Part shown: piece after piece, positions 36,017 through 44,642 of the stretch
How the letters are laid out: each line of letters begins with the position of its first letter
Position numbering within the stretch: the first letter of the stretch is position 1
NCBI RefSeq assembly: GCF_035306585.1
Contig: NZ_DATGNU010000098.1
Span: 1-64,000 of the forward strand
Reading direction: 5' to 3'
DNA length: 64,000 bases
From: Galbibacter sp035306585
GTDB taxonomy: Bacteria; Bacteroidota; Bacteroidia; Flavobacteriales; Flavobacteriaceae
Program-made: the position numbers and the translations under genes
Notes under the pieces: generated by a model
Seen by the model: only the letters and a program-made list of their open reading frames with translations
What the model was told of the DNA's origin: nothing
The model's database searches: none

Positions 36017-37546
36017 ATGCAAAACAACGTACTCATTTTAGACTTCGGTTCGCAGTTTACGCAACTCATCGCAAGACGCGTTAGAGAATTAAATATCTTC
36101 TGCGAAATTTATCCATTCAACAATCCTCCAAAAGACATTTCACAGTACAAAGCGGTGATTCTTTCTGGTAGCCCATTTTCAGTGCGTTCCAAGGAAGCTC
36201 CGCACCCTGATTTGTCTCAAATAAGAGGGAAGATACCAACCCTAGCGGTCTGCTATGGAGCACAGTATATCGCTCAATTTAGCGGGGGAGAAGTAGCGCC
36301 TTCTGATACCAGAGAATACGGGCGTGCTAAACTTTCTTTTATTGTAGAAAATGAAGTTTTCTTTCAAGGCATTCAAACAGGTAGTCAAGTCTGGATGAGC
36401 CATAGTGATTCAATTAAAAAATTACCAGAGAACGGTATAAAACTAGCAAGTACTGAGGATGTTCAGTTTGCTGCCTATAAGATAGAAGGAGAAAAGACCT
36501 ATGCCATTCAATTCCACCCTGAGGTGTATCATACCACAGATGGTAAACAGCTTTTAGAAAACTTCTTGGTTAAAATTGCTGGCGTTGCTCAGAGTTGGAC
36601 CCCTGATAACTTTGTTGATATGACAGTAGCAGAGTTGAAAGCAAAAGTCGGAAATGACAGAGTTGTCCTTGGACTCTCTGGTGGGGTGGATTCTACTGTT
36701 GCTGCAGTATTGTTAAATAAAGCGATAGGAGATAACTTGTATTGTATTTTTGTCAATAATGGGCTGCTGCGAAAAAATGAATTCGAAACCGTACTCAAGC
36801 AGTACGAAGGGATGGGACTGAATGTTAAAGGGGTAGATGCCTCTGCACGATTTTTGAAAGAATTGGAAGGGCAGTCTGATCCTGAACTTAAGCGAAAGGC
36901 TATCGGAAAAGTTTTTATAGAAGTGTTTGATGATGAGGCTCATGAGATTAACGATGTGAAATGGTTGGGACAAGGAACCATTTATCCCGATGTAATCGAG
37001 TCTATTTCAGTGAATGGTCCTTCAGCCACGATCAAAAGTCACCATAATGTAGGAGGTCTTCCAGACTTTATGAAGTTAAAGATTGTAGAGCCTTTGAGAA
37101 TGTTATTTAAAGATGAAGTTCGGCGGGTAGGTGCCTCTATGGGGATCAATCCAGAATTATTGGGAAGACATCCATTTCCTGGCCCTGGTTTGGCCATCCG
37201 AATTCTTGGAGATATTACTGCTGAAAAAGTACGTATATTGCAAGAGGTTGATGCCATATTTATAAACGGACTTCGAAATGCAGGCCTTTATGATAAAGTA
37301 TGGCAAGCAGGAGCGATATTATTGCCTGTTAATTCTGTGGGTGTTATGGGCGATGAACGCACCTATGAAAAGTGTGTTGCCCTTAGAGCTGTAGAGAGTA
37401 CAGACGGAATGACAGCTGACTGGGTAAATTTACCTTATGAATTTTTACAAAAAGTATCTAATGATATAATAAATAAGGTAAAAGGCGTTAATAGAGTAGT
37501 ATACGATATTAGCTCTAAACCACCGGCAACTATAGAGTGGGAGTAA
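36017..37546 (+). CDS. guaA: GMP synthase (glutamine-hydrolysing)
   Basis: Converts XMP to GMP using glutamine and ATP. The frame can be opened at a TTG (36011), but ATG 36017 (MQNNVLILDFGSQ) is the family start and gives 509 residues. The N-terminal class I glutamine amidotransferase has nucleophile Cys79 (AVCYGAQ) and the His/Glu pair in FHPEVYHT. The ATP pyrophosphatase domain has the P-loop LSGGVDST; the C-terminal dimerisation domain ends KPPATIEWE. Divergent from the isomerase-like gene. Confidence 0.98.
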   Translation: MQNNVLILDFGSQFTQLIARRVRELNIFCEIYPFNNPPKDISQYKAVILSGSPFSVRSKEAPHPDLSQIRGKIPTLAVCYGAQYIAQFSGGEVAPSDTREYGRAKLSFIVENEVFFQGIQTGSQVWMSHSDSIKKLPENGIKLASTEDVQFAAYKIEGEKTYAIQFHPEVYHTTDGKQLLENFLVKIAGVAQSWTPDNFVDMTVAELKAKVGNDRVVLGLSGGVDSTVAAVLLNKAIGDNLYCIFVNNGLLRKNEFETVLKQYEGMGLNVKGVDASARFLKELEGQSDPELKRKAIGKVFIEVFDDEAHEINDVKWLGQGTIYPDVIESISVNGPSATIKSHHNVGGLPDFMKLKIVEPLRMLFKDEVRRVGASMGINPELLGRHPFPGPGLAIRILGDITAEKVRILQEVDAIFINGLRNAGLYDKVWQAGAILLPVNSVGVMGDERTYEKCVALRAVESTDGMTADWVNLPYEFLQKVSNDIINKVKGVNRVVYDISSKPPATIEWE

Positions 37547-37622
37547 TAACAAAAACATTTGTACTTTTGGATTTCCCTGCTGTGACACCACGGTTGTTAA
37601 CACAAAATAGAAACCAATTTAT

Positions 37623-39581
37623 ATGAATATTAATAAAATAGTTTTTGCCATATTTTTTTTTAGTTGTGTGAGTCTACATGCCCAAAAATATGAGACACAC
37701 GCAGTTAAACCAGGTGAAACCCTAGAAAGTATTGCCAAGCATTATAGCGTAACACCCTATTCCATTTTAAATTTAAACCCAGAGGTGAAAAATGGAGTAA
37801 AGGCGAACACTATTCTTATTGTCCCACTAGCAGAACAGCAAACTACAGGTGATCAGCCTCAAACTGGACAACCTGGAGAAGTAACACGTTTTATCACTCA
37901 TAAGGTAAGTCGAAAAGAAACGCTTTACGGGATTTCTAAACAATACAATGTCAGTATAGAGGATATTAAGCGATACAATAAAGAATTATACAGTCAGCAA
38001 TTAGATAGAAATCAAAAGATAAGAATACCAGTATATTCCACGGTGATTACCGAAGGTGAATTTGACAGATCTGATTTACTTCCCTATGTAGTCTCCCCTA
38101 AAGAAGGGCCTTGGAGAATCGCTTATGAGCATGGGATCACGGTAGATTCTTTAAAGGTTTTAAATCCTGGAATGCAAGAGGTATTAAAACCAGGGGACAC
38201 GCTGTGGGTTCCTTTTGTTGCTGGTAATGAAAAGACTCCCGTTCAGATAGAGCAATACAATTATTATACAGTATTGCCAAAAGAAGGATTCTATAGGTTA
38301 AAGGTGAAACTAGGTGTTACTCAACAGGAGATCGAAAACCTAAACCCTGAAGTTAGAGAAGATGGCTTAAAGGTAGGGATGGTCTTAAAATTGCCCAAGG
38401 AAAAAACTGGTGATATGGCGGTTAATGATGGCCAATTGGTGGAACGGTTTTCTTTATTGGACAGTTTAAATTACAATCAAACCACACGATTATCCTTGGT
38501 ATTACCTTTTAAACTTAATAGTTTAGATTTTGAGGATCTCAATAATAGCAAAGATAAAATCACTAAAGACCGTTTGATGGGCATTGCTCTTGATTTTTAT
38601 ACAGGTGCTCTAATGGCGATAGACTCAGCAAAACAATTGGGACTTACTGTTGATGTCAATGTGTTTGACAGTCAGGCAGATGCTGGAAGAGTAAATCAAA
38701 TAGCAACCAGTGGGGATTTAGTAGGTTCCGATGCTGTAATTGGACCAATATTACCTGTTGGTTTCAATAGATTGACTACTTATTTAGGAGCCTCTCAAAC
38801 GCCGATTTTCTCTCCTTTTTCTAATAAAGGAATTAACCTAGGTCCAAATGTTTTCCAAACACTACCAGCAGATAACCTACTCAGAGAACGGATGTATGCG
38901 TATCTTAGAGATTATGGTATTGGTAAAAATGTGATCATAATCGCAGATCTAAAGAGTGCCGCCATTAAAACAAAACTTCAAAGTATTTTTCCTGGTGCAA
39001 AAATTATAAATCCAATAGAGGATAAGTTCATTCGATTAGATGAGATAAATCCATTCCTTTCAGCAGAGAAGCAAAATTGGGTGATTGTAGAAACTAACAG
39101 TATTCCATTGCTGACTAATATAACTGGAGTTGTAAATTCAGCAAAGAATCAAGAACATGATATTGTATTGTTAACAACCTTCAGAGGAAGTGCTTATGAT
39201 AGTGGTAATATTTCCAATATGCACTTGTCAAATTTGCAATTTCACTTTCCTTCCATGGATAAGATGTCCAATTTTGAAGGAGCGTTTAGTCTAGCGTATG
39301 AAGAAAAATACGGAATCACTCCAAATCGATACGCTACAAGAGGGTTTGACTTAACAATGGATGTTATTCTTCGGCTTTCCTACAATAAGAACCTCAGTTT
39401 AGTGGCTTCTAAGGTAAGTGAAACAGAATACCTTGAAAATAAATTTGATTATGTACAGGTGCCCTCTGGCGGGTATATCAACCAAGCCGTGTATATTGTC
39501 AAATACGAAAATTTAGAAATTAAAGATGCAGAAAAAAATGTCGACCTCGATAGTGACCTACTTGGGAGCACTCAGAACTAA
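37623..39581 (+). CDS. LysM-repeat protein with periplasmic-binding-protein-like domain
   Basis: An exported 652-residue protein. After the signal peptide (1-20) come four LysM or LysM-like modules at about 26-69, 93-137, 155-198 and 214-258, with PGETLESIAKHY and KETLYGISKQYNV as the clearest. LysM binds peptidoglycan. The C-terminal part from about 288 resembles type I periplasmic binding proteins (LSLVLPFKLNS, VIGPILPVGFNRL, TPIFSPFSNKG, FSLAYEEKYG). The combination is common in flavobacteria and of unknown function, perhaps cell-wall sensing. Its 3' end overlaps the OsmC gene. Confidence 0.85.
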   Translation: MNINKIVFAIFFFSCVSLHAQKYETHAVKPGETLESIAKHYSVTPYSILNLNPEVKNGVKANTILIVPLAEQQTTGDQPQTGQPGEVTRFITHKVSRKETLYGISKQYNVSIEDIKRYNKELYSQQLDRNQKIRIPVYSTVITEGEFDRSDLLPYVVSPKEGPWRIAYEHGITVDSLKVLNPGMQEVLKPGDTLWVPFVAGNEKTPVQIEQYNYYTVLPKEGFYRLKVKLGVTQQEIENLNPEVREDGLKVGMVLKLPKEKTGDMAVNDGQLVERFSLLDSLNYNQTTRLSLVLPFKLNSLDFEDLNNSKDKITKDRLMGIALDFYTGALMAIDSAKQLGLTVDVNVFDSQADAGRVNQIATSGDLVGSDAVIGPILPVGFNRLTTYLGASQTPIFSPFSNKGINLGPNVFQTLPADNLLRERMYAYLRDYGIGKNVIIIADLKSAAIKTKLQSIFPGAKIINPIEDKFIRLDEINPFLSAEKQNWVIVETNSIPLLTNITGVVNSAKNQEHDIVLLTTFRGSAYDSGNISNMHLSNLQFHFPSMDKMSNFEGAFSLAYEEKYGITPNRYATRGFDLTMDVILRLSYNKNLSLVASKVSETEYLENKFDYVQVPSGGYINQAVYIVKYENLEIKDAEKNVDLDSDLLGSTQN

Positions 39582-39942
39582 ATGTGTTCACATAAAAAGC
39601 AGTAATTCATTTATTACAGATGCACCCGTTGATAACAATGGAAAAGGAGAAGCTTTTTCTCCAACAGATACCGTTGCGACAGCGCTTGCCAGTTGTATGA
39701 TGACCATAATGGGTATCAAGGCAAATGATCTCGATGTTGATCTTACGGATACCACTGCTACCGTAACGAAAATTATGGATACTAATCCGCGAAGAATTTC
39801 AGAAATCAAGGTGATTTTTGATTTTCCTAGTGTTGTTGGGCCAAAACATCGAAAAATCTTAGAAAATGCCGCGTTGACCTGCCCGGTATATTATAGTTTA
39901 CATCCAGATATTAAAAAGGATATTCAATTTAATTGGCGATAA
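39538..39942 (+). CDS. OsmC/Ohr-family protein
   Basis: A 134-residue OsmC-type protein, probably a peroxide- or thiol-reactive reductase. The two redox cysteines are Cys53 (ALASCMMT) and Cys115 (LTCPVYYS). ATG 39538 is chosen over 39526 because MSTSIVTYLGALRT matches usual family starts. Either choice overlaps the preceding LysM gene (by 44 bp with this start), indicating cotranscription. It converges on the DUF6807 gene, with 14 bp between them. Confidence 0.88.
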   Translation: MSTSIVTYLGALRTKCVHIKSSNSFITDAPVDNNGKGEAFSPTDTVATALASCMMTIMGIKANDLDVDLTDTTATVTKIMDTNPRRISEIKVIFDFPSVVGPKHRKILENAALTCPVYYSLHPDIKKDIQFNWR

Positions 39943-39956
39943 TCCTTTAAAAGGGT

Positions 39957-40871
39957 TTAAAATTCCTGCCATAAATCTAGTTCTTGTTTACTCGGTTGAC
40001 TGTTGTAAATAACTATTCGGTACTTTAGGATTGTTGGAGTAGTCCTGGAGATAGGAATTAATTCAGCCCCAGGGTAAACAGGATTTTGCATGCTGTTTTC
40101 TGAGCGAAGAATCCATAAGTTATTAGGAATTGGATTTGATTTACTTGCCACAACAAGCACCCCTAGGTTTTGATCAGCATTTATCCTTCCATTGATTTGC
40201 ATCCCACGCCCCGCTTGAACAGCTTCGTTTTTAGGAAGGATAGTTTTACCCAAAGAGGTGAATTTAATATCAGAGGGAAGTTTAAAACGAGTAGAGAATC
40301 CACCGTAACCTTTTACGTCATTTGATCCTCCAATTTGAACATTCTGAGCCAAGGCTGTTAACGCAATTTCAAAGTCTATCATCCTATAGTTGTCATCCCT
40401 TGGGTATATCGTGATTTTAGTGTATTCTTCCACAAAAGGGAGTTCTTGTCCATTAGGTTTATAATGCGGTGAACCCCAATGTGTTTTAATTTGAAGTTGC
40501 AGATTTTCGCCTACTTGGTCCGCGATGACGTCTTTTACATCCCATGAGAAATCTTTACACTCCCAAGCATCGCCCATTGGTTGCCCATTAACCACCACTT
40601 GGTGCCATGTCCAGAAGATCCCACGATGATGTTTGTGATCTTCAGGGAAATCCTCTGTTATAACTTTGCCTTGTAAATCGTATAGCGGGTGAATGTAATT
40701 GGCACGAGGATACCGTCCATCTAGGGATGTGGTCTCTTTTTGATAAAATAAAACTTTTTGACCATATTCAGTTATTAAAACACCTTGTGGGGTGTTTTGC
40801 GACTCAAACCCTTGAGCCCATCCATAAATAGATAATACAAAACATGAAATAGTAACTAGTGTTGTCTTCAT
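39957..40871 (-). CDS. DUF6807 (PmoA-like) exported protein
   Basis: A 304-residue exported protein (signal MKTTLVTISCFVLSIYGWAQ) of the DUF6807 family, often labelled PmoA from an old annotation. Signature regions are RANYIHPLYDLQGKVITEDFP, EDHKHHRGIFWTWHQ with several His, and DAWECKDF. A methane monooxygenase role is not supported. Family members lie in gene sets with Gfo/Idh oxidoreductases and sugar isomerases, so a role in sugar-derivative breakdown is plausible. Single gene here, with palindromes upstream. Confidence 0.83.
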   Translation of the reverse strand: MKTTLVTISCFVLSIYGWAQGFESQNTPQGVLITEYGQKVLFYQKETTSLDGRYPRANYIHPLYDLQGKVITEDFPEDHKHHRGIFWTWHQVVVNGQPMGDAWECKDFSWDVKDVIADQVGENLQLQIKTHWGSPHYKPNGQELPFVEEYTKITIYPRDDNYRMIDFEIALTALAQNVQIGGSNDVKGYGGFSTRFKLPSDIKFTSLGKTILPKNEAVQAGRGMQINGRINADQNLGVLVVASKSNPIPNNLWILRSENSMQNPVYPGAELIPISRTTPTILKYRIVIYNSQPSKQELDLWQEF

Positions 40872-41148
40872 TTTATTTTGGTATGATTAAACAGCTGCAT
40901 GAAGTTAAACTTTTCCTATAATTTTATAGGTTAAAGGAGAAAAATTTTAAAGATACTTATCTTTAAAACTTTTCTAAACCTCATTCTAGAGTTGAAATTT
41001 GATTATTTTTGAGTAACCCTGTATCATTTTGGGATTTGCCTTCCAATTAAATTAAAACTGGCGGTAAGTTCTCGTTTTAGTAAACGACTTAAATCGATAA
41101 ATTATAAGAACCCTGTGTATTAGCAAAGGGAGATATTTTAAATATACT
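40872..41148. other. Divergent intergenic region between DUF6807 and bshC genes
   Basis: 277 bp without a gene. It contains a small inverted repeat CCTATAA-tt-TTATAGG (40915-40930), a 24-bp palindrome (40945-40968) and a weak CGTTT/AAACG hairpin (41073-41086 region) closer to bshC. No TAnnTTTG box was found with good spacing. Confidence 0.6.
40945..40968. promoter_or_regulatory. 24-bp palindrome upstream of the DUF6807 gene
   Basis: Two perfect 11-bp arms (TTTTAAAGATA and its complement) around a 2-bp centre, 74 bp before the DUF6807 ATG. This size and symmetry fit a dimeric regulator site; the regulator is not in view. Confidence 0.55.
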
Positions 41149-42762
41149 ATGCCAACATCCTATTTATCTTTTCAACAAACAAATTATTTTTCAAAACTTA
41201 TATGTGATTACCTCGATCAGAAGAAGGAGTTACAACCATTCTATAATCGATTTCCACATCTTGAAAATTTTGCAGAACAACTAAAGGAAAAGAAAAGGTC
41301 GTTTTCTCACGAAAATAGAAAGGTACTAACCAAGGTGTTGGCGGATCAATATAAAGATTTTCAAACATCCGATTTAACGTCAGAAAATATCACCGCCTTA
41401 GCCGATGAAAATACTTTTACGGTCGTTACAGGACATCAGTTAAACTTATTTACAGGACCGCTTTATTTTCTTTACAAAATTGTGAGTACCATAAATCTTT
41501 GTAGAGCATTGCAAAAACAACATCCCGATAACCGTTTTGTACCAGTGTATTGGATGGCCAGTGAGGACCATGATTTTGAGGAGATTAATTTTTTTAATTT
41601 CAATGGAAAGAAATTCCAATGGCAAGGTCCTGGGACTAAGGAGCAAGGTGGTATGGTGGGAGCTTATCCCACCGAAGGTTTGGATTCCGTTCTGGAGCTT
41701 TTCTCATCAGAGATCGGAAAGGGTGTACAGGCCAAGGCGCTGGTGGAGCTATTTCGAAATGCCTATATGAAACATAAGAACTTAACGGATGCAACACGAT
41801 ACATGGTAAATCAGTTATTTTCCAACCAAGGACTGGTTATTTTAGATGCTTCGGATAAGGTATTAAAACACCATTTTATTCCATATATGAGACAGGAGCT
41901 CTTCGAAGCTACATCCCAAAAGACAGTGGAGCAGACCATCTCAAATTTAAATAAAGTAGATGCTTCTTATAAGATCCAAGTGAATCCAAGAGAGATTAAT
42001 TTATTTTACTTACAGACGGGCTTAAGGGAGCGCATTATAAAAACCCAAACTGGCTTTAGGGTAAACAATACTGAGTTAGGTTGGAGTGATCAAGAATTGG
42101 AGGAGGAGCTTACTAATTACCCGGAGCGGTTCTCGCCCAATGTGATGACTAGACCATTGTATCAAGAGGTTATTTTACCGAATCTTTGTTATATAGGAGG
42201 GGGAGGTGAATTGGCTTATTGGCTGGAGCTCAAAGAATTTTTTAAAACTCAAAAGGTGACCTTTCCAATGTTACTCCTTAGAAATTCTGTATTAATAATC
42301 TCAGAGAAACAATCCAAAAAGCTACAAAAGTTGAACATTAGTGATGCGCAGCTTTTCTTAGATAAGAATTCTTTTATAAATAGTAAGATAAGAGAAATCA
42401 GCAATATTGATATTGATTTCAGCAAACAAAAAAAATATCTTCAGGAGCAATTCCAAGATATGTATAAGATCGCTGAACAAACTGATAAGACTTTTTTGGG
42501 CGCGGTAAAGGCTCAAGAAGTCAAACAACTCCAAGGCCTTGACCGCTTGGAAAAACGCCTGTTAAAGGCCCAAAAGAATAAACTGTCAGATGAAGTGCGA
42601 AGGTTAGTATCACTTCAAAATGAACTATTTCCTAATGGAAACCTACAGGAGCGAACTGATAATTTTTCCAACTTATATGTGCAATACGGCCCCTTATTTA
42701 TCGAACGTCTTTTAAAAGAGCTTGATCCTTTGCGTGGAGCTTTTGCTGTTATTCGAATGTAA
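41149..42762 (+). CDS. bshC: Bacillithiol biosynthesis cysteine-adding enzyme
   Basis: Putative ligase adding cysteine to glucosaminyl-malate to make bacillithiol. The 537-residue protein matches BshC over its length: VVTGHQLNLFTGPLYFLYKIVSTINL, FVPVYWMASEDHDFEEINFF, ANVMTRPLYQEVILPNLCYIGGGGELAYW, and a long C-terminal coiled coil (about 400-510). Nucleotidyltransferase-like HxGH-type core expected of the family. Members of Bacteroidota use this thiol. Divergent from DUF6807, with no evident operon partner. Confidence 0.95.
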   Translation: MPTSYLSFQQTNYFSKLICDYLDQKKELQPFYNRFPHLENFAEQLKEKKRSFSHENRKVLTKVLADQYKDFQTSDLTSENITALADENTFTVVTGHQLNLFTGPLYFLYKIVSTINLCRALQKQHPDNRFVPVYWMASEDHDFEEINFFNFNGKKFQWQGPGTKEQGGMVGAYPTEGLDSVLELFSSEIGKGVQAKALVELFRNAYMKHKNLTDATRYMVNQLFSNQGLVILDASDKVLKHHFIPYMRQELFEATSQKTVEQTISNLNKVDASYKIQVNPREINLFYLQTGLRERIIKTQTGFRVNNTELGWSDQELEEELTNYPERFSPNVMTRPLYQEVILPNLCYIGGGGELAYWLELKEFFKTQKVTFPMLLLRNSVLIISEKQSKKLQKLNISDAQLFLDKNSFINSKIREISNIDIDFSKQKKYLQEQFQDMYKIAEQTDKTFLGAVKAQEVKQLQGLDRLEKRLLKAQKNKLSDEVRRLVSLQNELFPNGNLQERTDNFSNLYVQYGPLFIERLLKELDPLRGAFAVIRM

Positions 42763-42792
42763 GCTGCTTTTCTTCTAGTATCCTTCATTTCG

Positions 42793-42811
42793 AGATCAAA
42801 CACTTTGATCT
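42793..42811. repeat. Inverted repeat between bshC and the decarboxylase gene
   Basis: AGATCAAA-cac-TTTGATCT, a perfect 8-bp stem with 3-nt loop, 31 bp after the bshC stop. No T-tract follows on either strand, so it is not a strong terminator. It could be an operator or a 3'-end stabilising hairpin. Confidence 0.45.
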
Positions 42812-42924
42812 TAAGGACTCACATTCAGTTAGAAAGTACCTAGGCGGTTATTTTTCTTAGAAGGATGGCCGTAATTTTCGTCTAAAAACGGTTCAAAAGG
42901 CTACCTTTGTCCAAAATAGTGTTT

Positions 42925-44295
42925 ATGTACGATATTGACATGGAAAGCGTAGAAATGACCCTCGATGTCATGAAATACGTTTTAAATAGGATTACTACTG
43001 TTTCTCCAGAGTTAGGACATCCGAAATCTGAGGATGAATTAAGAGCCTTGGTAGGCGAAACCATTACCGAACAAGGAATAGGCGGGGAGCGCGCATTTGA
43101 GTTGTTTAAAGATGTTTTAATTAAGGCCACGGTTCCAATTGACCACCCAAGACACCTGGCATTTGTTCCAGCTTCGCCAACGAGAGCTTCCATTATGTTT
43201 GATTTAGTGACCTCTGCTTCTAGTATCCATGGAGCGTATTGGATGGAAGGTGCAGGTGGCATATTTTGTGAAATGGAAGCTATGAAATGGTTGGTGTCAT
43301 TAACTGGACTTCCAAAGGGCGCTTTTGGAGTCTTTACAAGTGGAGGAACCGCTGCAAACTTGTCAGCCATGGTAACGGCACGTGAAAATTGGCGAAAAGA
43401 CCCAGAGAATATCGGTCAAAAGGGGTTGATGATTACCTCTGTTGGAGCGCACTCATCCATAAAAGCGATGGCTAAGGTCATCGATGTGGATGTATTGTTA
43501 GTGGAGACCGAAGACCGTATGAATAAAGAGGATTTAAAAGAAAAAATCGCTAGCCTTCATCCAGAGCAACGCCGGCGTCTTTTTGCAGTGGTGGCCACAG
43601 GAGGTACTACCAATGCAGGGATTATTGATGATTTAGATGGTGTTGCAAGCATTTGTGAGGCGGAGAATCTTTGGTTTCATGTGGATGCCGCATATGGGGG
43701 AGGAGCTTTGGCTGCTGATTCCGTTCGACATTTGTTCAATGGAATTGAAAGAGCAGATAGTATCACGATAGATCCTCATAAATGGCTATTTTCACCCTAT
43801 GACTGCGGTGCGATCATTTATAAAAACCCAGAGTTAGCCAAAGAAGCCCATTCTCAGGAAGGATCCTATTTAGAGATTTTTAAAGACTCAGGTGCACATG
43901 GCTTTAACCCCTCTGATTATCAAATTCAATTAACGCGTAGAGTCCGAGGTTTACCGCTTTGGTTTTCTTTAGCAATGCATGGTACGGATAAATATAAATC
44001 ATCCGTTGAACAGGGCATAAGCCTGGCCTTACTCGCCGGAGAGCTCATCACAGAAAATCCAAACGTTGAACTAGTCAGAGAGCCTAGTTTGTCTTGCGTT
44101 CTTTTTAGAAGAAAAGGATGGACTCCTGATGACTACCGTAATTGGACCTATAAAAATCACCGCGAAGGATTTGCACTTGTCACACCGACTAAGTGGAGAA
44201 CAGGGGATAATTTTGAAACTGTGGCAAGATTTTGTTTTATAAACCCAGATACCACAAAGGAGGATGTTCTGGCGATCTTAAATTCCATGAATTAG
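42925..44295 (+). CDS. PLP-dependent group II amino-acid decarboxylase
   Basis: Aromatic-amino-acid decarboxylase-like fold-type I enzyme of 456 residues. A TTG opens the frame at 42907, but ATG 42925 (MYDIDMESVEM) is preferred, with a -7 box TACCTTTG at 42902-42909. Active-site features are His176 (VGAHSS) stacking on PLP, HVDAAYGG (252-259) with Asp254, and the Schiff-base Lys286 in TIDPHKW. Substrate not readable: tryptophan, tyrosine, glutamate or aspartate are possible in this family. DUF3820 follows after 1 bp. Confidence 0.88.
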   Translation: MYDIDMESVEMTLDVMKYVLNRITTVSPELGHPKSEDELRALVGETITEQGIGGERAFELFKDVLIKATVPIDHPRHLAFVPASPTRASIMFDLVTSASSIHGAYWMEGAGGIFCEMEAMKWLVSLTGLPKGAFGVFTSGGTAANLSAMVTARENWRKDPENIGQKGLMITSVGAHSSIKAMAKVIDVDVLLVETEDRMNKEDLKEKIASLHPEQRRRLFAVVATGGTTNAGIIDDLDGVASICEAENLWFHVDAAYGGGALAADSVRHLFNGIERADSITIDPHKWLFSPYDCGAIIYKNPELAKEAHSQEGSYLEIFKDSGAHGFNPSDYQIQLTRRVRGLPLWFSLAMHGTDKYKSSVEQGISLALLAGELITENPNVELVREPSLSCVLFRRKGWTPDDYRNWTYKNHREGFALVTPTKWRTGDNFETVARFCFINPDTTKEDVLAILNSMN

Positions 44296-44296
44296 A

Positions 44297-44527
44297 ATGA
44301 ATACTCTTGAAAACAGGACATTTCTTTTGCAACTAGCTAAGACTAAAATGCCTTTTGGAAAGTACAAGGATTACTATTTGGTGGATATTCCTGAATATTA
44401 CTATGTGTGGTTTAAACAAAAAGGTTTCCCAAAAGGAAAACTAGGACAACAACTCGAGGCCATGTACGAGATTAAAGTTAATGGCCTTGAGCATCTTGTT
44501 CGAAAAATTAAAAGTCAAATGCACTGA
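44297..44527 (+). CDS. DUF3820 small protein
   Basis: A 76-residue protein of the DUF3820 family, recognised by MPFGKYKDYYLVDIPEYYY and WFKQKGFPKGKLGQQL. It is predicted cytoplasmic, without signal or membrane segments. The family has been described as a putative quorum-sensing-regulated factor in other bacteria, but no mechanism is known. It follows the decarboxylase stop by 1 bp, so the two are translationally linked. Confidence 0.85.
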   Translation: MNTLENRTFLLQLAKTKMPFGKYKDYYLVDIPEYYYVWFKQKGFPKGKLGQQLEAMYEIKVNGLEHLVRKIKSQMH

Positions 44528-44578
44528 CTTTTAGGTAAAATCAAATCCCTTTAAAAGTGTTTATTTAATTCTTATTTG

Positions 44579-44586
44579 TATTTTTG
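44579..44586 (+). promoter_or_regulatory. -7 box of the pyrG promoter
   Basis: TATTTTTG, an exact TAnnTTTG match, 56 bp before the pyrG ATG. The -33 element is not clear. Confidence 0.4.
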
Positions 44587-44642
44587 CCGCGACTATTTCG
44601 GTCATCCTTATTAAAGCGTTTAAAATCAATTAAGTAGATATA

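Noticed and set aside
39957..40871. Methane monooxygenase subunit (PmoA) label
   Set aside because: The family name is historical; the protein is exported and lacks the membrane helices of true PmoA.
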